Shown here piece by piece: positions 1 to 8,774 of a DNA stretch of 64,000 nucleotides. The notes under the pieces were generated by a model, which ran no database searches, was not told the DNA's origin, and saw only the letters and a list, made by a program, of their open reading frames with translations. Numbering within the stretch: position 1 is the first letter of the stretch; every line of letters begins with the position of its first letter. Source of the DNA: Cohnella faecalis (lineage in GTDB: Bacteria > Bacillota > Bacilli > Paenibacillales > Paenibacillaceae); assembly GCF_003570905.1 (NCBI RefSeq), contig NZ_QXJM01000039.1:992001-1056000 (forward strand), given 5' to 3'. A program made the translations under genes and the position numbers.

Positions 1-617
1 GCTATATTATTAACATGGCCCAGATGAAAGACGAGGAGGCCGTTGTGTCGATGGGGTACAATCTAAGCGCTTACTACCGCTATATCACCCGAATGGAGCG
101 GCCGACGGCAACCCTTGACGACGAAATACGGCTGATCGTCAATTATCTGGACATCCAGAAGCTGCGCAACGGCAGAATACATTACCGCATTGATATTCCC
201 GAAGAGATGCTGAAGCAGCAAGTACCGCGACTGATGCTGCAGCCGCTCGTGGAAAATGCCGTCATTCACGGGATAGGAAAGTCTTATTCATCGGGCGAGA
301 TCCGCATTATCGGCGAGATGTCGGGCGGCTTCTGCCGGGTCTATATCGACGATGACGGACCGGGGATGAACCCGGAGCAGCAAGAGGCGCTTAATCGAAC
401 AATGAGGGAGCCGCTTCAAGAAGATATGGGCTGCGGCCTTTGGAATACGAACCAACGGATCATTAACCAATTCGGCAACAACTCTTCTCTCTATTTCACG
501 AAATCGCCCATCGGCGGGTTCCGTACGGAAATCGTATGGGAAGTTCCCGCCGGCGATGAGCGTCAACAACATCCGCCCCGACAAGGAGATTTCCGATATG
601 CAAATGATGATCGTTGA
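1..617 (+). CDS. Sensor histidine kinase, YesM type (C-terminal part, cut by window edge)
   Basis: This is the end of a membrane sensor kinase of the YesM/LytS class, which phosphorylates the YesN-type regulator encoded next. The frame is already open at the left edge, so the membrane sensor, HAMP and phospho-acceptor His are outside the window and the Met at 15 is internal. Visible are the N-box LQPLVENAVIHG, the G1 box DDGPGM and the G2 box GCGLWNTNQR, all in family order. The stop at 615-617 lies about 20 bp inside the following regulator gene, so the two are translationally linked. In this family such pairs usually control an adjacent carbohydrate ABC transporter. Function is inferred from family and neighbours; the ligand is unknown. 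Confidence 0.9.
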   Translation, partial: YIINMAQMKDEEAVVSMGYNLSAYYRYITRMERPTATLDDEIRLIVNYLDIQKLRNGRIHYRIDIPEEMLKQQVPRLMLQPLVENAVIHGIGKSYSSGEIRIIGEMSGGFCRVYIDDDGPGMNPEQQEALNRTMREPLQEDMGCGLWNTNQRIINQFGNNSSLYFTKSPIGGFRTEIVWEVPAGDERQQHPPRQGDFRYANDDR

Positions 618-2205
618 CGATGAAGCCCACTGGGTAGACAACCTGTCGATGCACAAGCCTTGGCATACGCTCGGCATCGACCAAGTCCACAAAGCCTATT
701 CCGGCCGCGAGGCGCTGCAAATCCTCGAAACTCATCCGATCGATATCGTCATATCGGATATTCTAATGCCCGAAATGACGGGGATCGAGCTGATCGAGAA
801 AATCCGCGAGCGCGATAAAAGAATCAAATGCGTTATTTTATCCGGTCACTCCGATTTTGAATACGCGAAAGAGGCGCTCCGGCACAAAGCGGTGGACTAC
901 CTGCTTAAGCCGCCGACGGATAACGAATTGTTCGGCGCGGTGAAGGCCTCAATCGATCAATTGAAAGCGGAATGGGAAAGCGTCAGTTCCTACGAGCGAA
1001 CTCAATTTACGCTGCGAGAAAATTTGCCGCTTCTGCGCGGCCAACTGCTTCTTAACGCGTTTCGCGGCGAGCGGCTGCCGAACGAGGAGTGGAGCCGGAA
1101 GCTCGAAAATTACAGGCTGCCGTTTCGATTCGGGGAATGCTCTCTGTTGCTGGTCCGAATGGAGGACGAATTCGGGCAGTATCGGAACAATGGTCAGCAG
1201 CTTGTCGAATACGCGATCATTAATATCGCGGAGGAGATTTTCGGCGAATACGCAGAGGTGTGGGGAGTCAAGGAGGAGCTAGGCTACTTGGCCTTCTTGC
1301 TCCAGCTTAAGGGGGAAATCACAGACGACAGGAAAGAAAACCTGTTGGAGAAGCTTGCCATGCAGCTTCAATCGAAGGTGAAGCAGTTTCTGAAAGGCCC
1401 GCTGTCCATCGTCATTACGGAACGATTCCGGTTTCCGGAGCAATTGCCGGATCGTTATCGTCAGGCTGCGGCCTATTTCCGACAAATCGTCGGGGATGAG
1501 AGGGAGTTCGTCATGCGGGTCGGCGATTCGGAGACGATCGTGCCGCAAGGGCCATTGGACGCGATTCATATGCCTCCCGCTTTGATGAACCTGCTGGAGG
1601 CTGGGCGTTGGGACGCCGCGGAAGAGAAGCTTATGTCTGTGTTCGCGGAATTGGACGATAAGTGGTCCGAATCGTGGGAGCATTGCATGGAGGCTGGGTT
1701 TTTGATCGCTTCCTCCTTCACCAATTTAGCTCATCGGAACGGTCATACGTTGGCCAAACTACTTGGTCCGGACATGGAGCCGCTGCAGAACGGAGATGCA
1801 TTCGCCTCCATCGGCAAGCTTCGCAAGTGGTCGATCTCCGTGCTCGGCAGGCTGAGGGAGGAAACGTCGAACGACGCCAAGGATGCACGCTCCCAGTACG
1901 TGAGGACAATCAAGGAGTTCATCGACAAAAATCTTCATCTCGACGTTTCATTGAGAGCATTGGCGGACCGAGTGAACCTTCATCCGACGCATCTGTCCAA
2001 AATCTATAAGCTCGAGACCGGCGAAGGCATAAGCGATTACGTGTCCGTGCTCCGCATGGAGCGCGCCTGCCATTTGCTTAGAACGACGGACAAAAAGGTG
2101 TACGAAATCAGCGCTGAAATCGGATATTTGGATCCCGCGTACTTCATCAAGGTGTTCAAGCGCCAGTTCGGCGTCACGCCGCAGGACTATAGAGACGGCA
2201 TTTAA
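598..2205 (+). CDS. Response regulator, YesN/AraC type
   Basis: A 535-aa cytoplasmic response regulator. The N-terminal receiver domain has the acidic pair DD near residues 7-8, the phospho-acceptor Asp54 in VISDILMP and the conserved Lys in DYLLKPP. The C-terminal ~100 residues form a double AraC-type helix-turn-helix (LRALADRVNLHPTHLSKIY and YEISAEIGYLDPAYFIKVFK), with a long middle linker typical of YesN. The frame is open further upstream, but ATG 598 is preferred because AAGGAG lies 9 bp before it and the protein then starts directly with MQMMIVDDE. It overlaps the kinase by 20 bp and probably activates the sugar-binding protein gene that follows 108 bp downstream. Confidence 0.93.
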   Translation: MQMMIVDDEAHWVDNLSMHKPWHTLGIDQVHKAYSGREALQILETHPIDIVISDILMPEMTGIELIEKIRERDKRIKCVILSGHSDFEYAKEALRHKAVDYLLKPPTDNELFGAVKASIDQLKAEWESVSSYERTQFTLRENLPLLRGQLLLNAFRGERLPNEEWSRKLENYRLPFRFGECSLLLVRMEDEFGQYRNNGQQLVEYAIINIAEEIFGEYAEVWGVKEELGYLAFLLQLKGEITDDRKENLLEKLAMQLQSKVKQFLKGPLSIVITERFRFPEQLPDRYRQAAAYFRQIVGDEREFVMRVGDSETIVPQGPLDAIHMPPALMNLLEAGRWDAAEEKLMSVFAELDDKWSESWEHCMEAGFLIASSFTNLAHRNGHTLAKLLGPDMEPLQNGDAFASIGKLRKWSISVLGRLREETSNDAKDARSQYVRTIKEFIDKNLHLDVSLRALADRVNLHPTHLSKIYKLETGEGISDYVSVLRMERACHLLRTTDKKVYEISAEIGYLDPAYFIKVFKRQFGVTPQDYRDGI

Positions 2206-2313
2206 CAGCCTAACAGAGTCCTACGAATACTAACATTGTCTTATAGATACCCTCCCCGACCAGTTGGTAGAGTTACAGTGTAGTGAACTTGCACCCTAGG
2301 GGGATATGAGAAA

Positions 2314-4020
2314 ATGGGAACACTCAGAAAGTCATGGCTGCTGCCCTTGGCGATGTCGGTTGTCGTGATCGCGGGCTGTAACGGGAACAATGCCGGCAAC
2401 GGGAACGCGGCGAGCTCCGGGACGCCGGCTGCGGGCTCGACAGCGACGGCTTCCGCATCCGCGACGTTGTCCGAATCCGATGCTGCGTTCGCCAAAGGCA
2501 AATACGACCCACCGATCGAGATTAGCACCGTCATCATGCCAAAGAAGTATACCCAGGGCGATACGAAGGACAATAACGTCCATGACCGCTGGATGCTGGA
2601 GCAGTTCGGCATTAAGTACAACGATACGTGGTACCCGGCCGGCGGCGACCAATATAAGCAAAAGCTTCAATTGGCTCTAACCTCCGGAGAAAAATTGCCT
2701 GACTTCGTCATGGTGCCTACCGATCCGGTATTGACCAATCAATTGATCGATTCCAACCAGTTCATGCCGATCGACGAGCTGTTTGATAAATACGCCAATA
2801 AAATTTGGAAAGACCATACCGCCGAGCACCCGGAGCTGTGGTACCCCTTCACGAAAGACGGCAAGAAATGGAATCTGCCGATACTTGAATATACCGATAA
2901 CGACGATACATTGCTCTGGCTGCGGGAAGATTGGATGGAGAAGCTGAATCTGAAGGCGCCTGCGACGATCGCAGAGCTTGAGAACGTCATGGATAAATTC
3001 AAGAACGAGAATCCGGATGGATTGGCTCCGAAGGACGTCTACCCGCTCGCGATTTCCTTGAAAAACAATACGAACACCTGGATGGGCGGGCTTGACTGGC
3101 TGTTCGGCGCTTATGGCACGATCGAGGAGCAATGGAACAAAGACGCGAACGGCAATCTGGAATACGGCTCCATCAATTCGGGAGCGAAGCAAGCGCTCGC
3201 GAAGCTGAAGGAATGGATGGACAAAGGCTACATTAATCCCGACTCGGCGTTGTGGGACGAGGGCAAATCCGCCGAAATATGGACCAAAGGAAACGCGGGC
3301 GTATTGCCGGGAGCGAACTGGGTTCCGGACTGGCCGGCTCCGGATTTGTTGAAAAACGTTAAAGGCGCAAAATATAAAGCGTATCCGGTTCCTGCAGGCC
3401 CGGATGGCTTGATCGGAACGAAATGGCAAAACTCCGGCGTTAACAGCAGCTTCATGATTAATAAAGACGCCAAACATCCGGAAGCGATTTTCATCTATTA
3501 CAACTACCTGCTGGACAATCTGGCCAACCCGTCGACCGGCAGCAAATTCGAATACGGCTTTGCCCAAGGGTACGATTGGGACGTTGTAGACGGCCAGCCG
3601 ACCAGCAATAAAGACAAAATCAAGGACTTCAACAACGAATTCCCGTTCATCACCGGCCCGGCCCGGATTCCGGATCTGTACATGAAATCGCTCGTTAAGC
3701 TCGCGGAAGGCAACGCGCCGGCAACGCCGTACGAGAAGCAGCTCGCCGAATTCCGCAAGCCGGAGAACTGGTATGCCGCCAAAGTCGTCATGTCGCAATT
3801 GAACGTCCGCAAGCAGAACTACTTCACCGGCGCGGCGACGCCGACGATGATCGAGAAATGGAACCTGCTGCGGCAATCCGAGCTGGAAACGTTCAATAAA
3901 ATTATCTATGGCAAATTGACGGTCGACGCCTTCGACCAATTCGTCTCCAGTTGGAAATCGAACGGCGGCGAGCAAATCACGAAGGAAGTCAACGAATGGT
4001 TCCAGTCCGTATCGAAATAA
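2314..4020 (+). CDS. Extracellular solute-binding lipoprotein (carbohydrate ABC transporter, LplA-like)
   Basis: A 568-aa lipoprotein. The signal peptide ends in a lipobox VIAGC with Cys22 as the predicted lipidated residue, followed by a low-complexity Gly/Asn/Ala/Ser linker to about residue 60 and a large type-I substrate-binding domain. Size and features (WLREDWMEKL, GVNSSFMINKDAKHPEAIF) match the Paenibacillus oligosaccharide-binding proteins of the LplA/YtcQ type. It should sit on the outer face of the membrane and deliver a sugar to two permeases. No permease gene follows: the next gene is convergent, so permeases may lie upstream of the kinase outside the window. Substrate unknown. Confidence 0.88.
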   Translation: MGTLRKSWLLPLAMSVVVIAGCNGNNAGNGNAASSGTPAAGSTATASASATLSESDAAFAKGKYDPPIEISTVIMPKKYTQGDTKDNNVHDRWMLEQFGIKYNDTWYPAGGDQYKQKLQLALTSGEKLPDFVMVPTDPVLTNQLIDSNQFMPIDELFDKYANKIWKDHTAEHPELWYPFTKDGKKWNLPILEYTDNDDTLLWLREDWMEKLNLKAPATIAELENVMDKFKNENPDGLAPKDVYPLAISLKNNTNTWMGGLDWLFGAYGTIEEQWNKDANGNLEYGSINSGAKQALAKLKEWMDKGYINPDSALWDEGKSAEIWTKGNAGVLPGANWVPDWPAPDLLKNVKGAKYKAYPVPAGPDGLIGTKWQNSGVNSSFMINKDAKHPEAIFIYYNYLLDNLANPSTGSKFEYGFAQGYDWDVVDGQPTSNKDKIKDFNNEFPFITGPARIPDLYMKSLVKLAEGNAPATPYEKQLAEFRKPENWYAAKVVMSQLNVRKQNYFTGAATPTMIEKWNLLRQSELETFNKIIYGKLTVDAFDQFVSSWKSNGGEQITKEVNEWFQSVSK

Positions 4021-4032
4021 GGCAATGAAAAG

Positions 4033-4073
4033 AACAACACCCCGGTCGACCTTATGGTCGTTCGGGGTGTTTC
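4033..4073. terminator. Bidirectional intrinsic terminator
   Basis: AACACCCC pairs with GGGGTGTT around a GTCGACC/GGTCG inner stem. It lies between the convergent stops of the binding-protein gene and the esterase gene and can serve both strands. Confidence 0.75.
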
Positions 4074-4075
4074 GG

Positions 4076-5530
4076 TTACTTGATCGTATAAGGAAGCTTG
4101 AACGTCCACAGCTCCGTTCCGTTCTCCGGCGTGGTGCTGTCGATACCGAAGTCGTTGTCATTGACAATAACAAGGGTGTTGCCGTTCACAAGGGACAGCC
4201 CTTCGATCTTCTCGTACGGGAACTTGAATTCGACGGCGTCGAGCACGGTCCGCTTGGCTGCTGGCAGGATGCCGTTCGCTTTCAGCTCGGCGACGGTCAG
4301 CTGTTCAAGCGTCTTGCCGGCGGCAGCGGCATCGTCGTACTTGCCGAGGATGTTCGTCGCGTTCGAAAGATCGATCGAATAAATCCGTTTCAACTGCGCC
4401 TTGTCTCCCGCGAACTTGTCGCGTTCATCGATGAGCAGCGTGTTCTCGTTCACCGCCACCAAGTCGGAGACGACGATATCGGCTTGAGCAAGCTTGTCGA
4501 AGGCGCCGGCGTCCTCCAGCAAATAAGCGTACTCCGCTACGGGGTTGAGCGTCGCGAGATCGAATTTGATAATGCGGACTTGGCGGGAATTGTCCATCGC
4601 TTTGTCCGGGTTGCGGAGCGCGTTCTGCATAGCCATGAACATGTATTTGCCGTCAGGCGTAATGCCCACGGACTCCGCTCCGCGGTTCTGGCGAAGCTTG
4701 TTGTAGACGGCCGGAAGCGTCTCGCGGCTCGGCACGAGCGAAGCGGAAGCTTGCGCGGCCCAGCCTTTCGGAACGATACGCTCGATGATCGTGCCGTCGC
4801 GTTTGACGTGCACGATGGACGGGCCGTACTCGTCGGAAATCCAGAACGTGTCGTCTTTCGGGTTGTAGGCGAGCCCTTCGATATCGAGACCGTACGGGTC
4901 GTAAGCGAGCTCTTTCTCCCCTTTGGCGTCGTAAGGCGCTTCGTCGCGGCCTTTGATGTTCGGTAAGCCCGTAACGTTTGCTTTGCCGGTGACGGGATCC
5001 GTGCCTTGCACCTTCAACGGGAATTGGTCGAGGATGTTGATTTCTCCGTCTTTGATTTCGATTTTATAGATCGTAGGCGTGTAGTCCTGAAGCGGGAACG
5101 TACGGACGGTTTTGCCGCCCACCTCGATTTGGCCGTTCGGGCCGCGGTCGGCCGTCGAATAGAAGACGTTGTCCGGGTCGCCCGGCAAGTGCGTAAGCGA
5201 GGAGCCGACGCCCATCTTGATGCCGTCCGCCAAGTTCGGAGCGTTCAGCTTGTATTTTCCGGTCAGCTGGGGCTTGTCCGTAAGAGAGACTCCGCTGCGG
5301 AACTCGTCCCAGTCTACGTATTTGCCCGTCGTTTCTCCCAGCGCGCGAATCGGCAAGTAGAGATGGCCGTCGATGTTGACCGCCGGGGACGAAGGCTTAA
5401 CTGTCTGTCCGTTGTTCGAATAGTTAATTTGCTCCGCCGTATTTCCGCTCAGGACGGCAGCGGATACGATGCCCGTTCCGGCCGTAAGTGCGAGCGCCGT
5501 CGTGACGACAAGCAATCCTTTTTTCTTCAT
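4076..5530 (-). CDS. Secreted esterase-like protein of the phytase family (PF13449 type)
   Basis: A 484-aa exported protein. Signal peptide: MKKKG, hydrophobic core, then a likely cut after VSAA. Residues about 35-85 look like a short copper-amine-oxidase-N or stalk module (INYSNNGQTVK...IDGHLYLPIRALGE), common in Paenibacillaceae surface proteins. From about residue 95 to the end is a beta-propeller-like esterase-like activity of phytase domain (STADRGPNGQ, DIEGLAYNPKDDTFWISDEYGPSIV, GITPDGKYMFMAMQNAL, VNGNTLVIVNDNDFG). The family is often annotated as phytase-like or alkaline-phosphatase-associated, but its substrate is not established. ATG is preceded by GGGAG at about 11 bp. Confidence 0.8.
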   Translation of the reverse strand: MKKKGLLVVTTALALTAGTGIVSAAVLSGNTAEQINYSNNGQTVKPSSPAVNIDGHLYLPIRALGETTGKYVDWDEFRSGVSLTDKPQLTGKYKLNAPNLADGIKMGVGSSLTHLPGDPDNVFYSTADRGPNGQIEVGGKTVRTFPLQDYTPTIYKIEIKDGEINILDQFPLKVQGTDPVTGKANVTGLPNIKGRDEAPYDAKGEKELAYDPYGLDIEGLAYNPKDDTFWISDEYGPSIVHVKRDGTIIERIVPKGWAAQASASLVPSRETLPAVYNKLRQNRGAESVGITPDGKYMFMAMQNALRNPDKAMDNSRQVRIIKFDLATLNPVAEYAYLLEDAGAFDKLAQADIVVSDLVAVNENTLLIDERDKFAGDKAQLKRIYSIDLSNATNILGKYDDAAAAGKTLEQLTVAELKANGILPAAKRTVLDAVEFKFPYEKIEGLSLVNGNTLVIVNDNDFGIDSTTPENGTELWTFKLPYTIK

Positions 5531-5760
5531 CTAATCTCAATCTCCCTTATCGCGATCAAGTTTGTTAGCTTCCTCCTTTTTATATCAATTTCGTGTTTAG
5601 GGCATGTCAAGCGAACTGCGCGATTGTGTAAAACGCCCGATTATCCCTTCACGGCTTGTACATCCGAAGTGACGCTCGGCTTAATTAGCGGCAGGGTCAT
5701 TCCGCACAGAGTACGAACTTTTCCGTTTGGAATTAGCAATCGCCTCGCAAATTCACGAAC

Positions 5761-7089
5761 CTACTTGACGTTGGATAGAAGAGGAACCCGGATTTCGAAA
5801 ACCGAGCCCCGTCGCGGCTGGCTCTCCACCGATATCGTTCCGCCGAACGCTTCGAGCATCTTTTTCGTAATCGCCAAGCCTAGCCCCGATCCGCCATGGG
5901 CCCGGTTTCGAGATTTATCGACCCGGTAAAAACGGTCGAAAATACGGGAGAGCTCTTCCGGCGGAATGCCGATCCCGGTGTCCTTGACGCGGACGATGGC
6001 TTGATCTGAAGCTTTGCTGACGTGAATATGAATGTTGCCCCCTTCGGGTGTGTATTTGATGGCGTTGTTAAGGACGTTCAACAAGACTTGCTGGAAATAT
6101 TCCTGCGGAATATGGGCGAATACCGGAGCTTGCAGCTCGTGAACCTGAATGTCGACATGCCGATGCAGCGGGACGAGACGAAGCTGTATCGTTCTGACGA
6201 TAGCGTTGACTTCGGGCGATTCAAAGCGGAAGATCGGCTCGTTCTGTTCCAGCAAAGCCAGCTGAATCAACTGATCCGTTACCGTCTTGATTCGCACTGT
6301 CTCCTGAGTAATGTAGCCCAGCGATTCTTCCATAATTTCGGGGGACTCTTTCGCCCATCGCTTAATTAGGTTGGCATGGCCTTCGATAATGGACGTAGGC
6401 GTGCGAAGCTCGTGGGAGGCGTCGGCGACGAACTGCTTTAACTGCTTCACTCCTTGCTCAAGTCGGCCCAACAGATGGTTGAACGCTTGCGTCAGATGGT
6501 AAATTTCGTCTCTCGCTTGCGGCTCTTCCAATCGTTGATCCAGCTGTTGAATGTCGATCCGCTTTAGCCGATGGATGGTTTTGCGTACCGGATGGATAGC
6601 CGCTCTGCTTATGAAATACGATAGAACCGAAGCGAGCAGCGTTCCGAACGCGGAGCCTGCCAACAGCCAAAGCCGCAAATCTTTCAAAAACTCCAGCTCC
6701 CGGTCCGCCCTATCGAATAAGCGGATTGTTAAACCCGTCGAGCCGGGATAGTAGACTTCGGTCTCCGCGCATATGCCGGAGGTGGCTTCCCCGATCAGCT
6801 CTTGTCCGATGACCGATCGGGTCTCGAAGAGGACGATTCCGTTCGTATTAATAATTTGGTAAGCTTGGTCGATTTCCAGCTCTTCGGCCCATTCGTCGAC
6901 TTCTTTGCCTAAGGCTCCGGGGTTCGCTTCGATCCGGTCGATTAGACGTTTTCCCTTTTCCAGCAAATAGATTTGGACTCTCTCTTCCGTGACGCTCTTG
7001 ATCTTGTAGTAGACGAAGATGTGGGTCGCAATGAGAATCAAAGCTACCGTGGCCGTTATCATCGCGCTTATTTTCCACTTGAACGACAT
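5761..7089 (-). CDS. Sensor histidine kinase (HAMP, HisKA, HATPase_c)
   Basis: A 442-aa membrane kinase partner of the OmpR-type regulator encoded just upstream. One transmembrane helix lies at about 8-28, an extracytoplasmic segment of about 110 residues follows, and a second helix at about 140-162 leads into HAMP. The H-box is ASHELRTPTSII, the N-box LNVLNNAIKYTP, the G1 box DTGIGIP, the F-box FDRFYR and the G2 box GSGLGLAI. The frame is open further 5', overlapping the regulator, but ATG 7089 is chosen because GGAGGAG lies just before it and the protein then begins with a normal membrane anchor. It starts 14 bp after the regulator stop. Confidence 0.92.
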   Translation of the reverse strand: MSFKWKISAMITATVALILIATHIFVYYKIKSVTEERVQIYLLEKGKRLIDRIEANPGALGKEVDEWAEELEIDQAYQIINTNGIVLFETRSVIGQELIGEATSGICAETEVYYPGSTGLTIRLFDRADRELEFLKDLRLWLLAGSAFGTLLASVLSYFISRAAIHPVRKTIHRLKRIDIQQLDQRLEEPQARDEIYHLTQAFNHLLGRLEQGVKQLKQFVADASHELRTPTSIIEGHANLIKRWAKESPEIMEESLGYITQETVRIKTVTDQLIQLALLEQNEPIFRFESPEVNAIVRTIQLRLVPLHRHVDIQVHELQAPVFAHIPQEYFQQVLLNVLNNAIKYTPEGGNIHIHVSKASDQAIVRVKDTGIGIPPEELSRIFDRFYRVDKSRNRAHGGSGLGLAITKKMLEAFGGTISVESQPRRGSVFEIRVPLLSNVK

Positions 7090-7103
7090 GATCGCTCCTC
7101 CTC

Positions 7104-7784
7104 TCAAGCTTGCCTGATCACATAACCGAATCCGCGAATCGTATGTATTAATTTGGTTGGGAACGGGTCGTCGATCTTGGCGCGAAGGTAGCGAATGTAG
7201 ACGTCCACGACGTTTGTTCCTCCGGAAAATTCGTATCCCCACACATCCTGCAAGCATTGATCCCGGGACACGACCACATTTTGACGCGTCAATAAATAGA
7301 GAAGCAGCTCGTATTCGCGAGTCGACAAGGCAATGGGCGTGTCGGCCCGGCGAACGAGATGAGTGGCTGGCTCCAGGACCAGGTCGCCAACTCGATAGAC
7401 GGGCATATGCGCGGCGAAGGAGGGAACCGCTCGTCTCTTCAAGGAGCGGATCCGGGCGAACAATTCTTCGATCGCGAACGGCTTGGTCATGTAATCGTCC
7501 GCTCCGAAATCCAGTCCCGTAACTTTATCCAGCACCGCGTTCCGAGCGGTGATCATAATAATGGACGTATTTTTCGCTATGCGGATGCTCCGGCATATGT
7601 CCAGGCCATTGATGCCCGGGAGCAAAATATCCAGCAAGATGACGTCGAACTCCTGCGTTAACGCCTTGTCCAAGCCTTCCCGGCCGTCATGGCACACTTC
7701 GACGCTATATCCTTCATGACGCAGCTCCAATTCGAGAAACCGAGCCAGCGGCTGTTCGTCTTCAATAATTAGCACTTTTTCCAA
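7104..7784 (-). CDS. Response regulator, OmpR/PhoB type
   Basis: A 226-aa DNA-binding regulator. The receiver domain (1-115) has acidic residues in IIEDEQ, phospho-acceptor Asp in VILLDILLPG and Lys in DYMTKPF. The C-terminal winged helix has recognition region GGTNVVDVYIRYLRAKI and ends in the usual GFGYVIR. The start codon is TTG at 7784 with GAGGTG six bases before it. Co-transcribed with the kinase downstream. The intergenic region toward the divergent YceI gene carries four TCTAAT-type boxes at 11-bp spacing, the arrangement PhoB/OmpR-class regulators bind, so this protein is the likely regulator of that promoter. Confidence 0.93.
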   Translation of the reverse strand: MEKVLIIEDEQPLARFLELELRHEGYSVEVCHDGREGLDKALTQEFDVILLDILLPGINGLDICRSIRIAKNTSIIMITARNAVLDKVTGLDFGADDYMTKPFAIEELFARIRSLKRRAVPSFAAHMPVYRVGDLVLEPATHLVRRADTPIALSTREYELLLYLLTRQNVVVSRDQCLQDVWGYEFSGGTNVVDVYIRYLRAKIDDPFPTKLIHTIRGFGYVIRQA

Positions 7785-7847
7785 TTAATTCACCTCTATT
7801 TATACTATATAACAATTGGATAGGCCGAGTATCGCTGTCCAGGCAAC

Positions 7848-7886
7848 TCTAATGCAGTTCTAATTTAACTCTAATGGGGCTGTAAT
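7848..7886 (+). promoter_or_regulatory. Four 11-bp direct repeats, OmpR/PhoB-type regulator boxes
   Basis: TCTAAT occurs at 7848, 7859 and 7870, and TGTAAT at 7881: four boxes at exactly 11-bp spacing on one strand. The last box abuts the -35 position of the YceI promoter, as in class II activation by PhoB-like proteins. The adjacent two-component regulator is the obvious candidate to bind. Confidence 0.7.
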
Positions 7887-7914
7887 GACCGCGTCGTTTG
7901 AGCCGTTCTATACT
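7886..7914 (+). promoter_or_regulatory. Predicted activator-dependent promoter of the YceI gene
   Basis: A -10 hexamer TATACT (7909-7914) has a poor -35 (TGACCG at 7886-7891) 17 bp upstream, immediately after the four regulator boxes. A weak -35 next to tandem boxes suggests dependence on the regulator. Distance to the start codon is about 38 bp. Confidence 0.55.
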
Positions 7915-7952
7915 AGGCTTGAAAGAGCCAAATTACGGATAGGGGGGCGGCA

Positions 7953-8642
7953 ATGAATAGGAAGCTCGGAATTGCGCTGGTTCTAGGTGCGGGGTTGTTA
8001 TTGACTGTCTGTTACGTCGGCTACGACTACTATGCGGGCAATCATGTAGAAGTGAAGCCGGTCATCCAGCCGAATGTAGAGGAGACCGGCGAAGCGCCGC
8101 AGCCGCTGTCGTTGGCGGACGTATCGACATGGAAGGTCGATACGTCCTCGGAAGTCTACCTGATAGTCAGTACCTCCAAGGAGAAGGTCAATCTTAAGGC
8201 AGGGGAAGTAACGGGAGATTGGTCATTGAGCCTGAAAAACCCGTCGGATTCCAAAGCTTCGGCAACGGTCAAGCTGGATGTCCTCGATTCGGGCAACTCC
8301 CGTCGCGACGTTCACATCAAGGGGCCCGAATATTTGGATACCGGCGCTTATCCCGAAGCCGTCTTCGCCTCCGAGACGATTGAAAATTGGCCATCCGATC
8401 TGAAGGCAGGACAATTGTTCCAGTTCCAAATGAAGGGGAGGCTGACCATCAAGGGAATATCGAAAGATATCGCTTTCGCTATGGAAGGAACGATAGAAGA
8501 CGATAAAATCGCATTGGAAGGCAAAACGACGATTACGTTCAGCGATTTCGGGATGAAAAGCCCGTCGGCCGTATTTTCGAAGACAGACGAGGAAATCGAG
8601 ATCGAGCCAAGGCTGATACTGATTCCCGCGGCCGAGTCTTAG
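7953..8642 (+). CDS. YceI family protein, membrane-anchored
   Basis: A 229-aa protein with one N-terminal hydrophobic segment (about 4-25, followed by YDYYAGNH), so probably anchored outside the membrane. Residues 50-226 match the YceI lipocalin-like fold: STWKVDTSSEVYLIVST at the start, DVHIKGPEYLDTGAYPEAVF in the middle (family HxxxxDFFDxxxYP region), MKGRLTIKGISKDI, and a C-terminal FSDFGMKSP. YceI proteins bind isoprenoid or amide-type lipids; the biological role is often unknown. ATG is preceded by a G-rich SD. It is divergent from the two-component operon and carries its boxes, so it is a likely target. Confidence 0.85.
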   Translation: MNRKLGIALVLGAGLLLTVCYVGYDYYAGNHVEVKPVIQPNVEETGEAPQPLSLADVSTWKVDTSSEVYLIVSTSKEKVNLKAGEVTGDWSLSLKNPSDSKASATVKLDVLDSGNSRRDVHIKGPEYLDTGAYPEAVFASETIENWPSDLKAGQLFQFQMKGRLTIKGISKDIAFAMEGTIEDDKIALEGKTTITFSDFGMKSPSAVFSKTDEEIEIEPRLILIPAAES

Positions 8643-8685
8643 CGCATGAAAGCCATGAAAGCTCCCAATCCTGCTCCGCAGCCTA

Positions 8686-8715
8686 TTGACATTGAAAATT
8701 GGGTTGTGGTATTTA
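8686..8715 (+). promoter_or_regulatory. SigA-type promoter of htpG
   Basis: TTGACA at 8686-8691, then an 18-bp spacer and TATTTA at 8710-8715. The CIRCE operator begins about 11 bp after the -10, covering the expected transcription start. Confidence 0.7.
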
Positions 8716-8725
8716 ATAATAAGGA

Positions 8726-8752
8726 TTAGCACTCGGAATGAAGGAGTGCTAA
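8726..8752 (+). promoter_or_regulatory. CIRCE operator (HrcA binding site)
   Basis: TTAGCACTC, nine bases, then GAGTGCTAA: a perfect match to the classical CIRCE inverted repeat. It lies between the promoter and htpG, so htpG is predicted to be repressed by HrcA and induced by heat. Confidence 0.95.
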
Positions 8753-8774
8753 CTTTAGGGAAGGGGCTCCATTC

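Noticed and set aside
2677..4173. Antisense 498-codon frame opposite the binding-protein gene
   Set aside because: Mirror frame of a well-supported gene in GC-rich codons; no SD, no domain.
4025..4966. Plus-strand 313-codon frame opposite the esterase-like gene
   Set aside because: Starts inside the terminator and runs antisense to a protein with clear family motifs.
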